The notes beneath the pieces are model-generated. The model made no database searches, had not been told where the DNA came from, and saw nothing but the letters and a program-made list of their open reading frames with translations. A DNA stretch of 64,000 nucleotides from Struthio camelus (lineage: Eukaryota > Chordata > Aves > Struthioniformes > Struthionidae): positions 1,786,517 to 1,850,516 of the forward strand of contig NC_090956.1 in the NCBI RefSeq assembly GCF_040807025.1, read 5' to 3'. Positions 1-12,800 of this stretch are shown one piece after another (the stretch's first letter is position 1; each line of letters opens with the position of its first letter). Both the position numbers and the translations under genes were made by a program.

Positions 1-7
1 TCGGAGG
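1..7 (-). CDS. TRAF7: TRAF7 exon 5, first seven bases (runs off left edge)
   Basis: On the minus strand a T-rich tract followed by GAAG (ending at position 8) precedes CCT CCG A, which reads Pro-Pro-(Ile). Vertebrate TRAF7 continues with Pro-Pro-Ile-Ser at exactly this point after exon 4, and exon 4 ends in phase 0, so the frame fits. The acceptor has A at -3, which is weaker than consensus, but exon 4 of the same gene also uses an AAAG acceptor. Only seven bases are visible, so the call rests on frame and family knowledge. The RING, zinc-finger, coiled-coil and WD40 parts lie outside the window. Confidence 0.7.
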
Positions 8-3000
8 CTTCAAAAAGATAAAAACCAATTCTTGTTATTGCAAATAGTTCCCCTGCTCCAGAACCCTATGCACAGAGACTCCAAATTTAATCCCCCCTCC
101 ATGAAACTCAGCTGCTCCATTTGTTCATCCAGTCTGCCAAGCTGCATTGAATGGTGAGCAGAAGTAGTGTGTCTCACTGCTACCTGCCATTCCCAGCGGT
201 CTGGGAAATTTGCACCACACACAAAGACACGACAGGCATCGTTCAAGTTTAACATACCCTACTAAACGAGGCTGACATCTAAATGCCAAGCATGTAACTT
301 TCTCAAAGGTGCATTTGTTCATATACTTACTGTGCCTACATGCAAAGCAATGGTTTGGAAGAATTAATCCTTCACAGAAAGCTTTGTAATTCTTCCCCAG
401 ACAGCTACCAGGTTCTGCAATTTCTACAATCGCTGCAGCAGCACTTGTTGTTTCACTCGCTATCTAACTTCTGCCAAATTTCTTTGCGTAAGTGTGGAGA
501 CTTCCTTCTATTCAATTCAGTAACAGCCTTGCTTTGTCGCTTCCTGTTTGGGAGGGGAGAGCTAAGTGGACACTGAATGCACCAATCAAGAAAAAATCAC
601 ACTGGTTGCAGAGTCCTTGGGATTGGCTTTGAGGGGATGCTGCCCCTGGAATATTAACCAGAGGCACGTCTCAAAGACGCAACTCAGCATCAAAGCAAAA
701 ATGCAGCAAGCTCTACAGACCAAGAGGGGATTGGATCTGGGGGCCCAAAACAGACACAACAGCCCATAGCACAACCACTGCTGGGTTACTCTGGAAGATA
801 TTCTGTTGGCAAACTGGGAATAAAAGTCTTCAAGGAACAGAATGAATGGACTGACCAAGAAATGGCAGAATGAAGCCATAAGCTTCATAAGTTTAGCGTC
901 AGGAGATGACCAATGTCCAGGTTGTTTGGACCTGCAAGTATCACACCTGTACCTAGCTTGAGTGTAGACTGCATCCTTGGCGGTCATAGAACTGCCGGTT
1001 GGAAGGGGCTCTGGAGATCACTGGCTCAGCCGACCACTTGAAGCAGGACCATCCCCGGCACTAGATTTGGTCAGCCCTGGCTTTGCCTAACTTAGCAGGA
1101 AAAGCTCCAAGGATGAGATTCGGCCTCCTCTGGCATCCCTGTCCTGCGCTACCTGCCAAGCAAGAAGTTCTTTCCCTAATGTTCAATCCGAACATCCCAA
1201 GCTGCGTTTTGTGGTGTTTGCCCTGGGTGAAAGTGTGTAACATCAGACCTAAGGACAGACAAAAAGGATACAAGAGGCCCGCTAGGAAATTCAGCAAGAA
1301 AAGATGTAAGAGGAACTTCAAAGAGCATCTTTCCTAGAGAGAGAATATACTGCAGTTCTTGTTGGCCTCCAGAAGAGGAACAATCTAGGATTCTGCTGGT
1401 TCTTCACACTGCTCTGCTTTCAGATTTTTTACAATCCTGGATCCTAGTAGCTTAGAAATGCTCCATCTGCTTAGAAGCCAAAGTGTAAAGCTCTTTTTCA
1501 TAAAGAAGGCACACTTATTGGCTAAATATGTAAACCTTGAGGAGGAAGGGTTATGACGAGGTAAATCAATTTTATGTGTGTATCCATTAATTTTATTATT
1601 TCCTCCACTAGTAACAGAAGTTATTAAAATAACAAGAGTGACTGTGCTTAATTTCTATTCTGGAGGTGACACAAAGACCACAGCATCAAAGGCAGGCTCT
1701 GTAGGGAGGCAGTTTTATCAACAGCAGCGTCCTGCATGGACTGCAGCGTGCAAGGAGGAGGACGACAACCCAAGAGCGCTTCCAGGAGGCAGGGGCAGAA
1801 GACACAGCCTTGCTATGGGACTGGCTCAGCTCTCAGTGTTCTGGCTGGGCTAATGCTGGTATAAACTGAGCACGGAAGAAACTGATGTGTGAAGAAAGAT
1901 CGCTCCACTGGGACCATGGTGACAACACTGACTGGCAGAGGTGTGCGCTGGTGTTTGCTGCCCCTCTCGCTGTCTCCAGCCTTTGCTTTTACCAAGTAAA
2001 CAAGGCTAAGTCTCGAGAGACCCCAGCTCTACAGGGTCAATGACTGCATTTCTTCCCATTCCAAGCCTGGCCTATTTAGAGCATGAACTTTGCAGGGTAA
2101 GGACAATTTATCACTAGATGCATATAGCAGCTGGCACAAGGGGAGGGTGCACTTGCATTGCAAACAGACTAGCAGGGCTCAGGAACACAGGACCCCCACC
2201 CTGTAGGCATATGTCCAGGTTACAGGACACCCATGCGTACCCTAAGCCACAGAGCACAGGGCTGTCCCACCGGGTTTGCAGATCCAAGGCCTGCAGAGTT
2301 CAGGGGCAAGGTCCCAACCAGTGGCACTGCTCTGGCCAGAGTCAGATGTGGGAGGATCTATCAGAAGGGGTCCGCCTCCCCGAGGCTCCACAGCTGCGCC
2401 AGGGCTATTTCTGCGCTAAATGTCAAGTCCATCTTCAAACAGCCCAAGTGATGGAGCTGCTCAAACAACTTCTGATGGAGGATTAATAACTTGTGGCTGG
2501 CAGATAACTCAGTCCAGCCTCTGGTTCATTGATGCAGCTGCATGTGAACAAATGAGACTCTGGACAGCCACAGCCAGCTCTTCCTTCACCAGTGTACGTT
2601 TGCCCAATATTCAGCTGTAGTCTTTAGACGTAGCTCAGACCTGGCCTCCTTCTACCGTATCAGCTAAAAAAGCAGCCTCCATGTAAAGGGGAGCCAGACC
2701 TAGAGCACAGTACTCGCTCCTGTTCCCTGTAGACAGAGCGAGGCTGGGAACACGTGGCACTGTTTTCAGGGAAGATGACAGCAGACGCTCTAATAATCCC
2801 CGCCTTGCACACAGAACATTGCTCTGCTTTTGCTTTCATTAATAGAGGCTTTAAAAAGAAAGAAAAAGCGGGGGGGCAGTCACAGGAGGGCTCTGACTCG
2901 TCTCCAGCTGTCTCTGCGATGATGGCTGAGAAGCCTTTGGCAGCTTTTGGAGAAAGGAAAACTTAGCGATCAGGAAGGGAAATCCCAGATTATTTCTTGA

Positions 3001-4780
3001 CAAAGCAAAGGAAGCTGCACAAAGAGGTTAGTGAGAGTTTGTCTGGAGCGGCAGGCAGAGCAGGGCTGTGGCGCTTCTGGTTTTTAAGTACCTCATGCCG
3101 CAGGCTGTTTCCTGAAGCAGTCATTACTCCTCTTGCTATTTTTGCTTAATGATGTTTAGCACTCCAGGGAAAGTAGGCTGAGACTGTCCAAGAGGACTGG
3201 GGCTAAGAGCTAAGAGAACGCTCTCTTATTCTTGGCTGCACAGCTCACTTTGCCACATTGGGGCTTTCAAAGTTGAGAGTCAGGGAGCTTCAGTGTCAGA
3301 CGTGGCTAAATCTAATGCCTTTAGCACCCTCTATTCCCCTGGAAAATCTTCACCTGTGTTTTGTTACAACTGTACCATCTCATGAAAAGGGCACAGTGAA
3401 CACAGCATTCAGTCCACCAGCTCAGTGCTTCCTGCCAAGGGCTTGCTGCAACAGTGGTCCAGCACCATGGCATCAGTGAGGCAACGCAAGGTTGCATTTG
3501 CCAAGGATACAGGCCAAATATTCAAAGGACTTTTTGAAAAACAAACACACGCTCACACAAAACACAGCAAGGTCCCTGGGCAACAGAAGGAACTTTATAG
3601 GATGCTGACGATAAACCTCTTTGCAATCTGGTATCAAATTTATTTTAAGAAGTGTGGTAGCTCCATACTGTTACTGCCAACCCAGCGTCTCTGTCAGTGC
3701 CTAACTTAATCAACAGCAGTGATCCACTTATCCCTGGCTCAGAAGCTGCATCTCGTAACCTGATAAGCAGCCTGGCTACTCCAAAGTCTACAAGTACTTG
3801 CTTAATATGAAGAATCTACTCACATGCTTAAATCTAAACAGGCGCTTGTGGCTACAAGGTGTGGCTGGAGTACTAGGGACACTAAAAGATCAAGGCCTCA
3901 GCGCTCTCTGTTCACTGAGGTTTGCTTTCCTGTTACTGTTCTTGATTTAACTGAATTAATTGATTTAGTTGGTCTTAATTTCTCTTTAAGCAGCCAACCC
4001 TAAGACCTGCTGGATCACTAAATCTCCAAAAAAGAAGCTACTCAGAGAGTGTGAAATGAAGGAGGGAGCCTGATACAAAACAGGAAGGAGTGTTTCTGCA
4101 AAGGCATTGCGAGACTTGGGAAGGGTTTGCGTGAGAAGACCCCACTGATGTAATCCCCAGGGGCTGAGTGTAGTCTGTAGTGCCAGGGGACCGGCTCGGC
4201 GGGTTTCAGACCTGCTCCCTGTGGTCAGAAGCCCCATCTGGAGGCGGAAGGAGGAAGGGATTTTGCTGGTCATAACTGTGGGGCCGGCTGCGCTGCGGAG
4301 TGGGCCGCGCTGCAGGGCTGTCCGTCTAACAGGCCCTGATCGAGGCTGCCTGGCTTCAGCCATGGCCTCAAACATCGCTGACAACTCTGTTTCCTCCCGA
4401 GTTCAGGAGGAGACTCAGGGCACACTGCTTACAACAGGAGGCAGAAGCACCCCCACAAATAGGCCTGTGGCATTTGCAGTGCCTGGACTTTGTAAGCACG
4501 AACAATTTTCAAGCCAGTCTGAAAATGAGCACCAGCAGTGCCAACCCAATGCCCCAGGTCAGAAGCTCTCTCTGCTCCCCCACTGCTCCAAGCATGAAGA
4601 CAGCTGGGGACTGCTGAGGTTGGTCCTGCCCCCAGTGCAGACATCTGGCACTGCATCTGATACAGTGCAGTGCACGGGAATGACGAGGGAGGCAGGGAAG
4701 TCTGGAGGAGCACCAAACATCTCTCATTTGAGAGATAACCAGCTAAGTCAGACAGGAGGGGGGCTCCTTCCAACACCTAC
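8..4780 (-). other. TRAF7: TRAF7 intron 4
   Basis: This is a non-coding interval between exon 4 and the edge exon 5. Apart from one CR1 fragment (about 980-1230) I see no exon, RNA gene or tandem array. The short open frames on both strands lack flanking splice signals and resemble no family I recognise. Confidence 0.7.
980..1230 (-). mobile_element. CR1 LINE 3'-end fragment, minus orientation
   Basis: Read on the plus strand this is the reverse complement of a bird-type CR1 3' end. It runs in order through a tract like 'tcatagaa', 'ggttggaaggg', 'ctctggagatca', 'ctccaaggatgagatt', 'aagaagttcttt' and 'tgttcaatccgaaca'. Each piece matches the CR1 consensus order as I know it, with many substitutions. 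It is a truncated, inactive copy. A RepeatMasker run would give the subfamily. Confidence 0.85.
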
Positions 4781-4872
4781 CATGCCATCGTCCTCATCTC
4801 GTGGGGAGTAGGTGAGTGTGCTGGAGGAGGATGGGGTCCGACGATGCTGTTTAAAAGTATTGGTCCCGTCAG
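4781..4872 (-). CDS. TRAF7: TRAF7 exon 4
   Basis: The acceptor is CTTTAAAG and the donor is ATG|GTAGGT. The exon is 92 nt. It completes codon 47 (G|CT, Ala) and encodes residues 48-77, including the basic-Ser run [10 protein letters not shown] and the acidic end RDEDDGM. It ends in phase 0. Confidence 0.95.
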
Positions 4873-6363
4873 CTTTAAAGCAAAAAAAAAAAAAAAGCAG
4901 CATTTAGGCTCCTCAGTACCACTGCCAAGCTATGGGTTTCTGTAGCTCTAAGTTTTCCTTGGAAAAGACTAGGGATTTCTCCCACTCCAGTTTTTGACCT
5001 GGACACATCAGTGCAGGCAGAACTGATCTCTGACAGCTTGCTGAAATGCATGCAACCCTTTGAAGGCAGCTTGCTCAGAAAAGAGCACAGACAATATTCC
5101 ACCAGACCCATAGGTTTAAAATATTATTAGAAGGAAACCTTATACTCCCACACGTTTCAGTCACCCACAAAAATTCCTTAGATCAAGGGAGGTCTGAATA
5201 TTTTATAACACGGGAAGCATGCTATGTTAAATTGGAAATATTTATATGAAGATCACATTACTGACTTACATAAAATTTTAAATGTAAGTATTCAGGAGTT
5301 CAGAAATATCTGTACAAATGCACAAATGTAATCCAAACCCTTCCCCCAGACAGATGTTCACTTCCGTATCTAAATCAGTGTTACAGTTTCTTATCTTTAC
5401 TAAAGTTAAAGCATTTTTATTCCAAAATGAAACTAAACCTCTTCCTACATACATCCCACGTGTCAGGGCTCAGACTCCTTGCCTGCTGGGCTTTGAGGAA
5501 AAAAATATAAATATAAAATGAGCAGGTATACTTATAACCCCTCCTGTCTGTGCTAAAAACAGCCACAGGGGTTTTTACCAAAGTGTCCAGAGTGACTCAC
5601 ATTTAGGCAGAAAGCGAGGATGGAAATTTTCTGCCCTGACAATGATTGTGTGAGAAGTCACAGGGAAAAATAGAATTTGGAACTGAGCTGCGTATCAAAC
5701 CCTGCTGCACTATCCTAATTTCAGCAAGGGCTTCCCAGTGGCACTGTAAAGACACTTCTGCGCATACTCATTTCCATCATGCTTGATGATCACATGCCAT
5801 GATCAAATAACACCGGGGCTGTGCAATACTAAAGATAGCACCTGCCTGTAATGAACATATAGTGATTCTCTCAACAGCTTTATGATCTGTGAAGCAAACA
5901 AACAAAATTGGTAGGAATCAGGCACAGCTCTCTGGGGAGAGGGGAGAAGCTCCACACCTGAAAAACGCTCACCCTTTGTGATGGTTGTCACAGCAGAGTA
6001 GGCTGGCCCAAAAGTTGTTTCCATTCTTGTCTGAAATACGGACAGAATGAAGGTCAGTGTGTATCAATCCAGCACAACTGAAGGCTTGCTACCTCTCTTG
6101 AATTCGTGAAAAAATATACATATATAATATATATTCTCAAGTTTCATCTGTGAATACTGTGATTTTTAAGGCGGCAGAAAGTACCAAATTGTCAACAGCT
6201 ATCTTCATTTTCTCAAAAGAAAGGATGAGAAGATGAGAAGCAGTCCTAGCTCCTGCCCTCTGCTAACAATTGCAGGCCTTACCCCGTTAGTGTTTTCAGA
6301 AGTAGTGATGTTTGTTGTGCCACTGGAGAAACGATTGTAGCGAGCGTTCTTGTTTGAGCTCAT
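4781..6363 (-). CDS. TRAF7: TRAF7, N-terminal coding exons 2-4 (partial gene)
   Basis: Three minus-strand exons join in frame (6363-6283, 6030-5973, 4872-4781) to give residues 1-77 of TRAF7, followed by the edge exon 5. Diagnostic stretches are the start [15 protein letters not shown], then [19 protein letters not shown], then [18 protein letters not shown] and [11 protein letters not shown]. These align with vertebrate TRAF7 with conservative changes only. The full protein (about 670 residues in human) is a RING-type E3 ubiquitin ligase with TRAF-type zinc fingers, a coiled coil and seven WD40 repeats. It binds MEKK3 and acts in TNF/NF-kB and JNK signalling. Only the Ser/Thr-rich N-terminal tail is here, so no catalytic domain is visible. 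The start ATG at 6363 opens the conserved N-terminus and is in exon 2, as in mammals. It shares its promoter region with the divergent snoRNA host gene. Confidence 0.95.
4873..5972 (-). other. TRAF7: TRAF7 intron 3
   Basis: A 1.1-kb intron between exons 4 and 3, moderately AT-rich in the middle (5,110-5,530). A 15-base A run at 4882-4896 on the plus strand forms the poly-T tract before the exon 4 acceptor. I see nothing else in it. Confidence 0.9.
5973..6030 (-). CDS. TRAF7: TRAF7 exon 3
   Basis: The acceptor is TATTTCAG|ACA and the donor AAGG|GTGAGC. The exon is 58 nt and encodes residues 28-46 ([19 protein letters not shown]) plus the first base of codon 47. An internal Met at residue 30 begins a longer chance frame that reads through the donor; that frame is not the real protein. 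Confidence 0.96.
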
Positions 6364-6401
6364 AATCTAGACCAGCATTTGTTAGTCATGGGAAGTTGGC
6401 T
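6283..6401 (-). CDS. TRAF7: TRAF7 exon 2 (5' UTR plus residues 1-27)
   Basis: The acceptor is TTTTTCTGCAG|AGCC and the donor is GGG|GTAAGG. The first 38 nt (6401-6364) are 5' UTR. Coding starts at ATG 6363 and gives 27 codons ending in phase 0. An upstream ATG at 6389 opens a nine-codon ORF whose TGA overlaps the main ATG as ATGA. Confidence 0.94.
6360..6389 (-). promoter_or_regulatory. uORF overlapping the TRAF7 start codon
   Basis: ATG at 6389 reads M-T-N-K-C-W-S-R-L and stops at TGA 6362-6360, sharing bases with the main ATG (6363-6361) in the arrangement ATGA. It lies wholly in exon 2, so every mRNA using this exon would carry it. It may lower or couple main-ORF initiation; that effect is inference. 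Confidence 0.7.
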
Positions 6402-8784
6402 CTGCAGAAAAAGAAAGACAGAAAGAGAGAGTTAGTTCATGGTACATATTTTCCTGGTGCAGAAAGGGCTCGGAGCATGCTCTCTCATAGCATTAAGTAC
6501 AAGTATTTACCTAAACTCACACAAGCTTGGATTTCCAGAAGCAACTGGCAAGGTCCCTTCAAATCATTCTGGGAAGAGCGTTCAACATTTTTTATAAGAT
6601 CAGATATCTTTTAAAATGACACCCTTATCACCCAGATACTGGAATCCTTACAATCACTAGCTGCTTTTACAAGCGTAGGACTGTTTTAATAGCAAATGAA
6701 ACTTCTCAAGAGACTACGCTAAGACAGACAGCATCCCACTGGTCATAATACATGGCAGTCCTTTCAAAATGAGACCCGTAGAGACAGTATGCACCGATTG
6801 TGACTGACATAATCCCAGAGGAGAATAGGGCTACGCAGTCTCTGTCTACCTGGTCCTCTTTTCCTCCTCCGTTTCGGTGTACTTCAGAAAGCACGGTACC
6901 TGTTGCTTCCCAAAATACTTTGCACAGAACAGTGATTAGTAAGTAGTGGCCTAAAAGGCAGCCACCTCCAAGATACACTGCAACAGCAAGCACGGAGCAG
7001 ACTGTACAACAGCAGACAGGGGATTTTGGCCAAGGCCACAAACACAGTCCTGCTCTTACAAAGCGCCAAGGGAGTTGCATGGCGCAGAGGGCAGAGAAGG
7101 TCTCTGGATGTAAAGCTATACCAGTAAAACCCTCATCTCATTAACTGCATAGCTTAAGCTGAGCTGGCCTCGAGTATCGGGCCCAGGGAGCCTGTTCACT
7201 CTCAGCTTTGTGGCTCAGGCCACCTTCCCAGCATACGATGGAAACATCCCATTCAATCGTCCCCCTGGGCTTTGCTGAAGTGCAAGGGGTCGTGACTCCC
7301 GCCTGGACCACCCAGCTCCAGAAGAGGATCCTTGGAAACTCAGCAGCCTCACACCACGGCTCGGCTGGAGTGGGAGAACGGGCTACGGCCGAGGAGACCT
7401 CCACGGGAGCTCCGTCGCTGGGGGCAGGCTGTGCAGCACTTCCTGGCATTCCCAACCAAGGAAACCAAAGTCTAAATTTCGCTGCACCCCCAGACCTTAA
7501 GGCTGCCTTATAATCAAAAGCATGATTAATACAGGCCTCGTCCTGTTCTTGTGAAGAAGCCAGTGGGAATTTTGCTCTTTCATTCAAAAGCCCCAGATTG
7601 TGCTGAACACAAAAGCCTGGGATGGATCTCAAGAGAAAGCAGAAATCCCACATTTGATATAGCCACATTTGCATTAAAAGAGTTCTTTCAGGCATGGTCT
7701 GAGCTACAAGGTCAAGGAAGCTAAGAAAGAAAACTTACTTCAATTAATGCATTTGTGATTCTGGATCCCGTTCCCAACTCCTGCTCAGAACTAGCCACAA
7801 ATTCTGGACCATCAGCCCAAAGAGAAACTGTCTCTCCTCAGAAGTCAGAGGGGCCCATTTCTCTTCTTCAGTTGTTTACGCTGTTTTACTAGGTTCAAAT
7901 TTGCCAAGTCAAGTGATTGCACAACAATAATCTGTAGAAACGCACAGAGTTTGCTTTCTTTAACCTCTGTTGAAACCTGATTCTGGTTTGAAGACACAAA
8001 TTTATGCTGCTGTCCTGGCAAATTTGACAGGACGCTCTCAAAGAATCCACTTCTGAGCCATGGCACCAAAGTTATTCCTATAGGAAGGAACACACCTCCC
8101 CTCTGCTGCGGTAAGGAGATGCTTCTGGATGCAGCAGAAGTTGCCACCAGAGATGACAAGGATTCAGCAGGGGACAGAGCCCTCCCAAGCTGCCTCTTTG
8201 TCCTTGCAGCTGAAAGGTGCTGCTTGCCCTCGCAGCCTGTCCAGCCTATCCAAGGAGACGGGACCCTGCGCTCCAGGTATAAGCTGCTCAGGAAAGATCC
8301 CGATTAAAAGATCTCTTTCTGTCCAAGGCATAGTTAAATCTTGGTACTCTCACTGCCAGCAGCAGAGTCCAAGGGCTAAACAGACAGAGCAGACAGACAT
8401 CTGCACTGAGAACAGACAGGCCAAAAATGGTTTACTAAAACACTACCAAAATCCTTTATTGCAGGACAAGAGCCAAGCGCCAACAAAGGGCGCTTCAGAA
8501 GAAACACCCCACAGTTGTGCTGCAGTCGGCCAACTCGGAGCTCCTGGCCCCTTTGGGAAGGTGCCTGCTTCTAGCCCCCGGCTGAGAGGACGCTGCTCTG
8601 GCCACGCTTTCACAGACAGCGTTCCCACTGCTCAAATTTTAAACTTTTTGGTAGGTGAACCATCTTGGGTGTTTCCAGCAATTGCCTGTCTCTTATCTGA
8701 GGGGGACGAGTCCTAAATCTCCAAACACTTCATAAAGGAGATCACCACTTCCCCTACTTTTTTTTTTGTTTTGTTTTGTTTTTT

Positions 8785-8860
8785 ACAGAAAGGGAAACTC
8801 AGGCTCAGAGGGAGACAGGATGAAACAACATAGCTGTGAAGCCCGGGCTCACGCGAGGCC
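8785..8860 (+). mobile_element. MIR-like SINE fragment
   Basis: The string 'gggaaactcaggctcagagg' followed by 'catagctgtgaagcccgggctc' matches the MIR-family core order (gaaactgaggctcagag ... ccagctcggattcgaac-like). It is short and diverged and follows a T/G-rich simple repeat at 8758-8784. Confidence 0.5.
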
Positions 8861-9547
8861 TCGTGGATCCCAGTCCAAGAGAGCACATCGGCCTCCTCTG
8901 CCGAGCCCCAGCGCAAGGTGTCTGCACACGTAGCCAGTCACTTCCTACCTTCACGTTTTAAATGCTGCAAATGTGACACTCCCGGGCAAAGACAAAAGAC
9001 ATCCTCGTCCTGGGGCAACGCTCTGCTAACGGCTGACACAACTCAGCCACGCCTGACACAGCACTTTGCGCTGCTCATTGCAGTTCTTCATCAGACAACT
9101 GTCGGGCAGCCAGCTTCCAGCAACAGCACAGCCCAGGGAAATCACTGCTCCCACATCCAGACTCTTGTAAAAGGCTACAGTTTTAAACAAGCAAAAAAAA
9201 AAAACAAAAACCCACCTCTCCCCCAAAAAAGAGACAGAAGGAGAAAGAGAGAAAGAACAAGAGATCTGGATAATGTTTCCGTGCGTTTGAAAGCACTGCA
9301 TTAGCCATTTGTAAATGCCAGATCCCTTAGGAGCAGCTAAGCAGAGTTGCTGGAGAAGTCTCAAGAACAGCAGGAACGAAGCAGAGTTGTGCTGCTGCAT
9401 TATGGAGACCTGCTGGGTTTAAAGCTGGGTTCCAGCACGCAAGAAGTTTGCCATTTGACATCAGGATCTTTTCATTCCTTTTACCGGTTCCTCAGAGCAC
9501 AGATAGCAGGAGGCAGGGGGAAGGGGAGTGATGGGGAAGAGGGGTGA

Positions 9548-9805
9548 GACAAAGCTTTTGGGTAATGCCCTGGCCTTGACCCCAAGAGATCTGGGTTTGA
9601 ACCCCACTCAGCCTCTCCTTGTCTTGCAAGCTCAGGCAAGCCACTGGAGCGCTCTGGCCCGTGGTTCCTCCCTGCACCAACATTGCACCTGGACTATAAA
9701 CTCTGAAGGTCAAAGAATCTTTGTGCAGTGCCTAGCACAAATGGGTCTCCACACCGGCTGGGGCCTCCAGATGATAGAGCGCTAATAAATAATGTAAAGC
9801 AATAA
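9548..9805 (+). mobile_element. Amniote SINE (MIR-like head, conserved tail)
   Basis: The head contains 'agatctgggtttgaacccca' and 'aggcaagccactggagc', as in MIR-type tRNA-derived SINEs. The tail has 'gtgcctagcacaaatggg', 'ggctggggcctcc' and a terminal 'ctaataaataat'. This tail is widespread in turtle, crocodilian and other amniote SINEs as I remember them. The chance frames across it are not genes. Confidence 0.8.
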
Positions 9806-12800
9806 GTCCGTGAGTGATGACACTTATGCTGCCACATTTCCGGGGATTTTGCGTCTCGTGGTTGCATTACCTTATGTTTAATAATGTGCATGTATCCCTA
9901 ATGTTCCCCTTCTATACAGGTTCCCTACTGCCTGACAATACAGCTAAGCTCACCAATCTTTCCTCAAAGCAGAGAGATATAACTCCTGTCAATGCAATCC
10001 CTTTGAGACCTTCCTCCTCATCAAATCTGCATGAGGCTGGCCAAAAGACTAAGAAGATTTTAGTGGAGGCTGATAAACTGATTCATTTCCTTAGAAAAAC
10101 AACCTACAAAAAGAATCAAATACATTTGCCCCCTTTCCAGCCTTTTCCTGGCTGTACAGTCTTTAAGACTTCATAGGAGCACCCTGCACTGCAGGATACG
10201 GCCATGATCACCTTGCCCCATTCTTATCATCATTTTGACTTTAAGCTGGCAGCAGTGCAGCCAGAGTAGACAACACTAGATCTGTGGACTGAGACCTGGT
10301 TCGATGGGTTTTCCTCCTGGGGGGATTTCTGCAGCTTTTGCAGAGGACAAGAATGCAGTGACTGAACTGTGGTCTTTGATTTGAAGCATAGGGCCTGGTA
10401 AGCACGAAGCTGTTGAGATTACTACTACAGAGAAGAGGTTCAGCATCGTCTTTCTCCCACATTAGGGTGGAGGTAGAGGGACTCTGCATTTCACAAAGGA
10501 CATGGAGTCACGATTCCTTCTTCAGAGAACTTTGGCAGCATCTATCCAGACACGCTGCATCCAGCACTACTCATAGCTCATAGGAGGAGGAGGCATATAC
10601 TCCCTCCTGACCAGTCATGACAGCAGAAGAGAACTGGCATATCAAATATTCTAACAGGGTTTAAAGCAAGCAATCCCTCCCAAAGGGAAAGAGAGGAAGC
10701 CTGTCCTTACAGAGGACTGCTGGCTGTCTTCAGACTCAGGCATATGCTTCATCCCCTTGTTTTCAGGGTATTCCCTTCAAACAGAACAAATGGAGACTTG
10801 AAAAAGCAATGGGAAAGCGCTCACCATGGAGCACACACTGGAACAGAAGAACCAAGAAGGAGAAGAACTATTGGCTTGAGTAGTTTTGTAATATCATTCG
10901 ATGTAGGATCCCCTGCATCTATTCCAGCTGCAAAGAACAGTGACATACAAACGCTTCAGTTTCTGCAAGCAGTGAGTTTTGGCTTGCCAGTCAAGGATGA
11001 ACCTTCACGACCCTTTAAATAACTGCCTTTGAAACTTCTGTGCAGGCCAAGAGAGGTTTCCACTCTGGTGCAGCTCACCGGGGGTAACACAGCAGGCCAC
11101 AGAACTGGTTAGCGCCGAAAGGCATTAAGCAGGCACATCTCTAGTAAACGCATGTACACTGTTTCACAGGGCACTGCAATGGATGCAAGATGCCTACTGA
11201 CTTCAACGTATCTTGGATGAATCAAAAAAAAAAAAACAAAAAAAAAAAGGGAAAATGGGCTGCAGTACAGGGATTTTCCACTCTTTGTTTAATAAGCATG
11301 CCATGAGTTCTGCAGCTTGGCCGAGCAACCTACCTGCAAGTAGCAGAAGGGAGCCTGCTTCATGTCTTCTCTGAAAAGTAAGCAGAAGAATGCAAATAAT
11401 GGAAAAAACATCCAGTGGAATATCAGCCAGCCTGCAGAAAACCAGCCACTACTTGAATATCTGCTTTCAGCCCAAATCTCTGTGACCACCATATATAGGA
11501 ATCATTTCAACAGAGCAGGCGCCTCTCTGGAATACTGTCTGACAATGCCCTCTGCATCTCACTTGCAAGAGCTATTGAAAAAGGCCTTTTCCAACTCACA
11601 TCAAAGAAGTTAAAAGGAGGCAGAAAAGAGCTGGTGTTCCTGGCATTAATACCAGCTTCTTCCAACACTTGCAAAAATCCCCATCAGATTTCTGAACTTT
11701 GGTTTGGCATCTGAATCCTTCCAGCGTCTCTGGATCCTCCCTGCGCATCTCTGTCGACTCTGTGGAGCAGCAGGTCAGAAGCCCCCATGGCTGGAACCAC
11801 TCTCCTGATTTTCTGGCCCAGGAGTCTACAGGATCAGATTATGGTTTATAGCAAAATGGGTTGAAGAGGTATCCTGACAGATGTCTTGAGACAGTAGGCT
11901 CCCTTTGCTCTGGTAAGTCAAGGGCTGTTGAAAGAACTTGTGTGGCCAGGCAGCACAACAACATAAGGCTGCTCCTCTCAACAGGAGAGGCCTGCACAGA
12001 CCAGATGTCTGGAGATCGGCTTGGGAACCCAGCCTATGGTCTGGACTCCTTGCCTGGAGTTAACTTTTTTACATGCAACTTCAGTGTTTTTTTTTTTTTT
12101 CCCCTGTCAAAGAGAGGAGAAAAAAAATCCATGCTGCCTGGTCCTTATTTTGGAGCCAATTCCTAACGTGGGAATCACACTATTGCAGACACAATGACAG
12201 TGCTGGGCTTTGTGCTCTAAATATTCTCACGGGGGCAAGACAGGCACAGTATGAATCCCCTTAGGTAAAACGTGGCACCCCAGGGGATTGCCTGGCAGAT
12301 GCAATACCCCACACTGCAGCGTCTGTTTGCTAAGAAACCTGCAAACAGCTCAGCCTTATGCAATCAGTGGCCCATAAAGGTCAGCTACACGTCCTACGTC
12401 TGCTTTGTTCCTTTTTCTCTCCCAGTTCACTGAAGTTCTCTTTAAGGCTATGCACCCCTGCTGAAACCGCCAGGCTGGCAAAATCATACTCAGCAGGACT
12501 GTTTGCTAGAGAGCGAAGCCAATGCATGCAGCTCGCCTCGTGAGAAAGGCAGGCATGGGGTTATCCTGCTCTGCCTGGGAACAAGTCACAAGATGACGTG
12601 AATTGCCTCATTGCCTAGTCTGTGTATTTTACAGTAAAAGACACAGGCTTGTGTTCTTCTTAGAATACTGTCACCAGAATGGGAAGGGTTACACATTCTT
12701 TATAGTATTGCCTCATCACTGGGGAAATACTATTACAAAAGCGAAAAAGCACTGTGCTGCTGCAACAGCCCAGCTCAACAGGACAAAGACAGAAGGGAAA

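Noticed and set aside
4221-4811. 196-codon plus frame over TRAF7 exon 4
   Set aside because: Antisense shadow of exon 4 and adjacent intron, with no supporting signals.
5803-5972. C-terminal extension of the frame starting METTFGPAY
   Set aside because: The part right of the exon 3 donor (below 5973) is intron. Only residues up to ITK belong to TRAF7.
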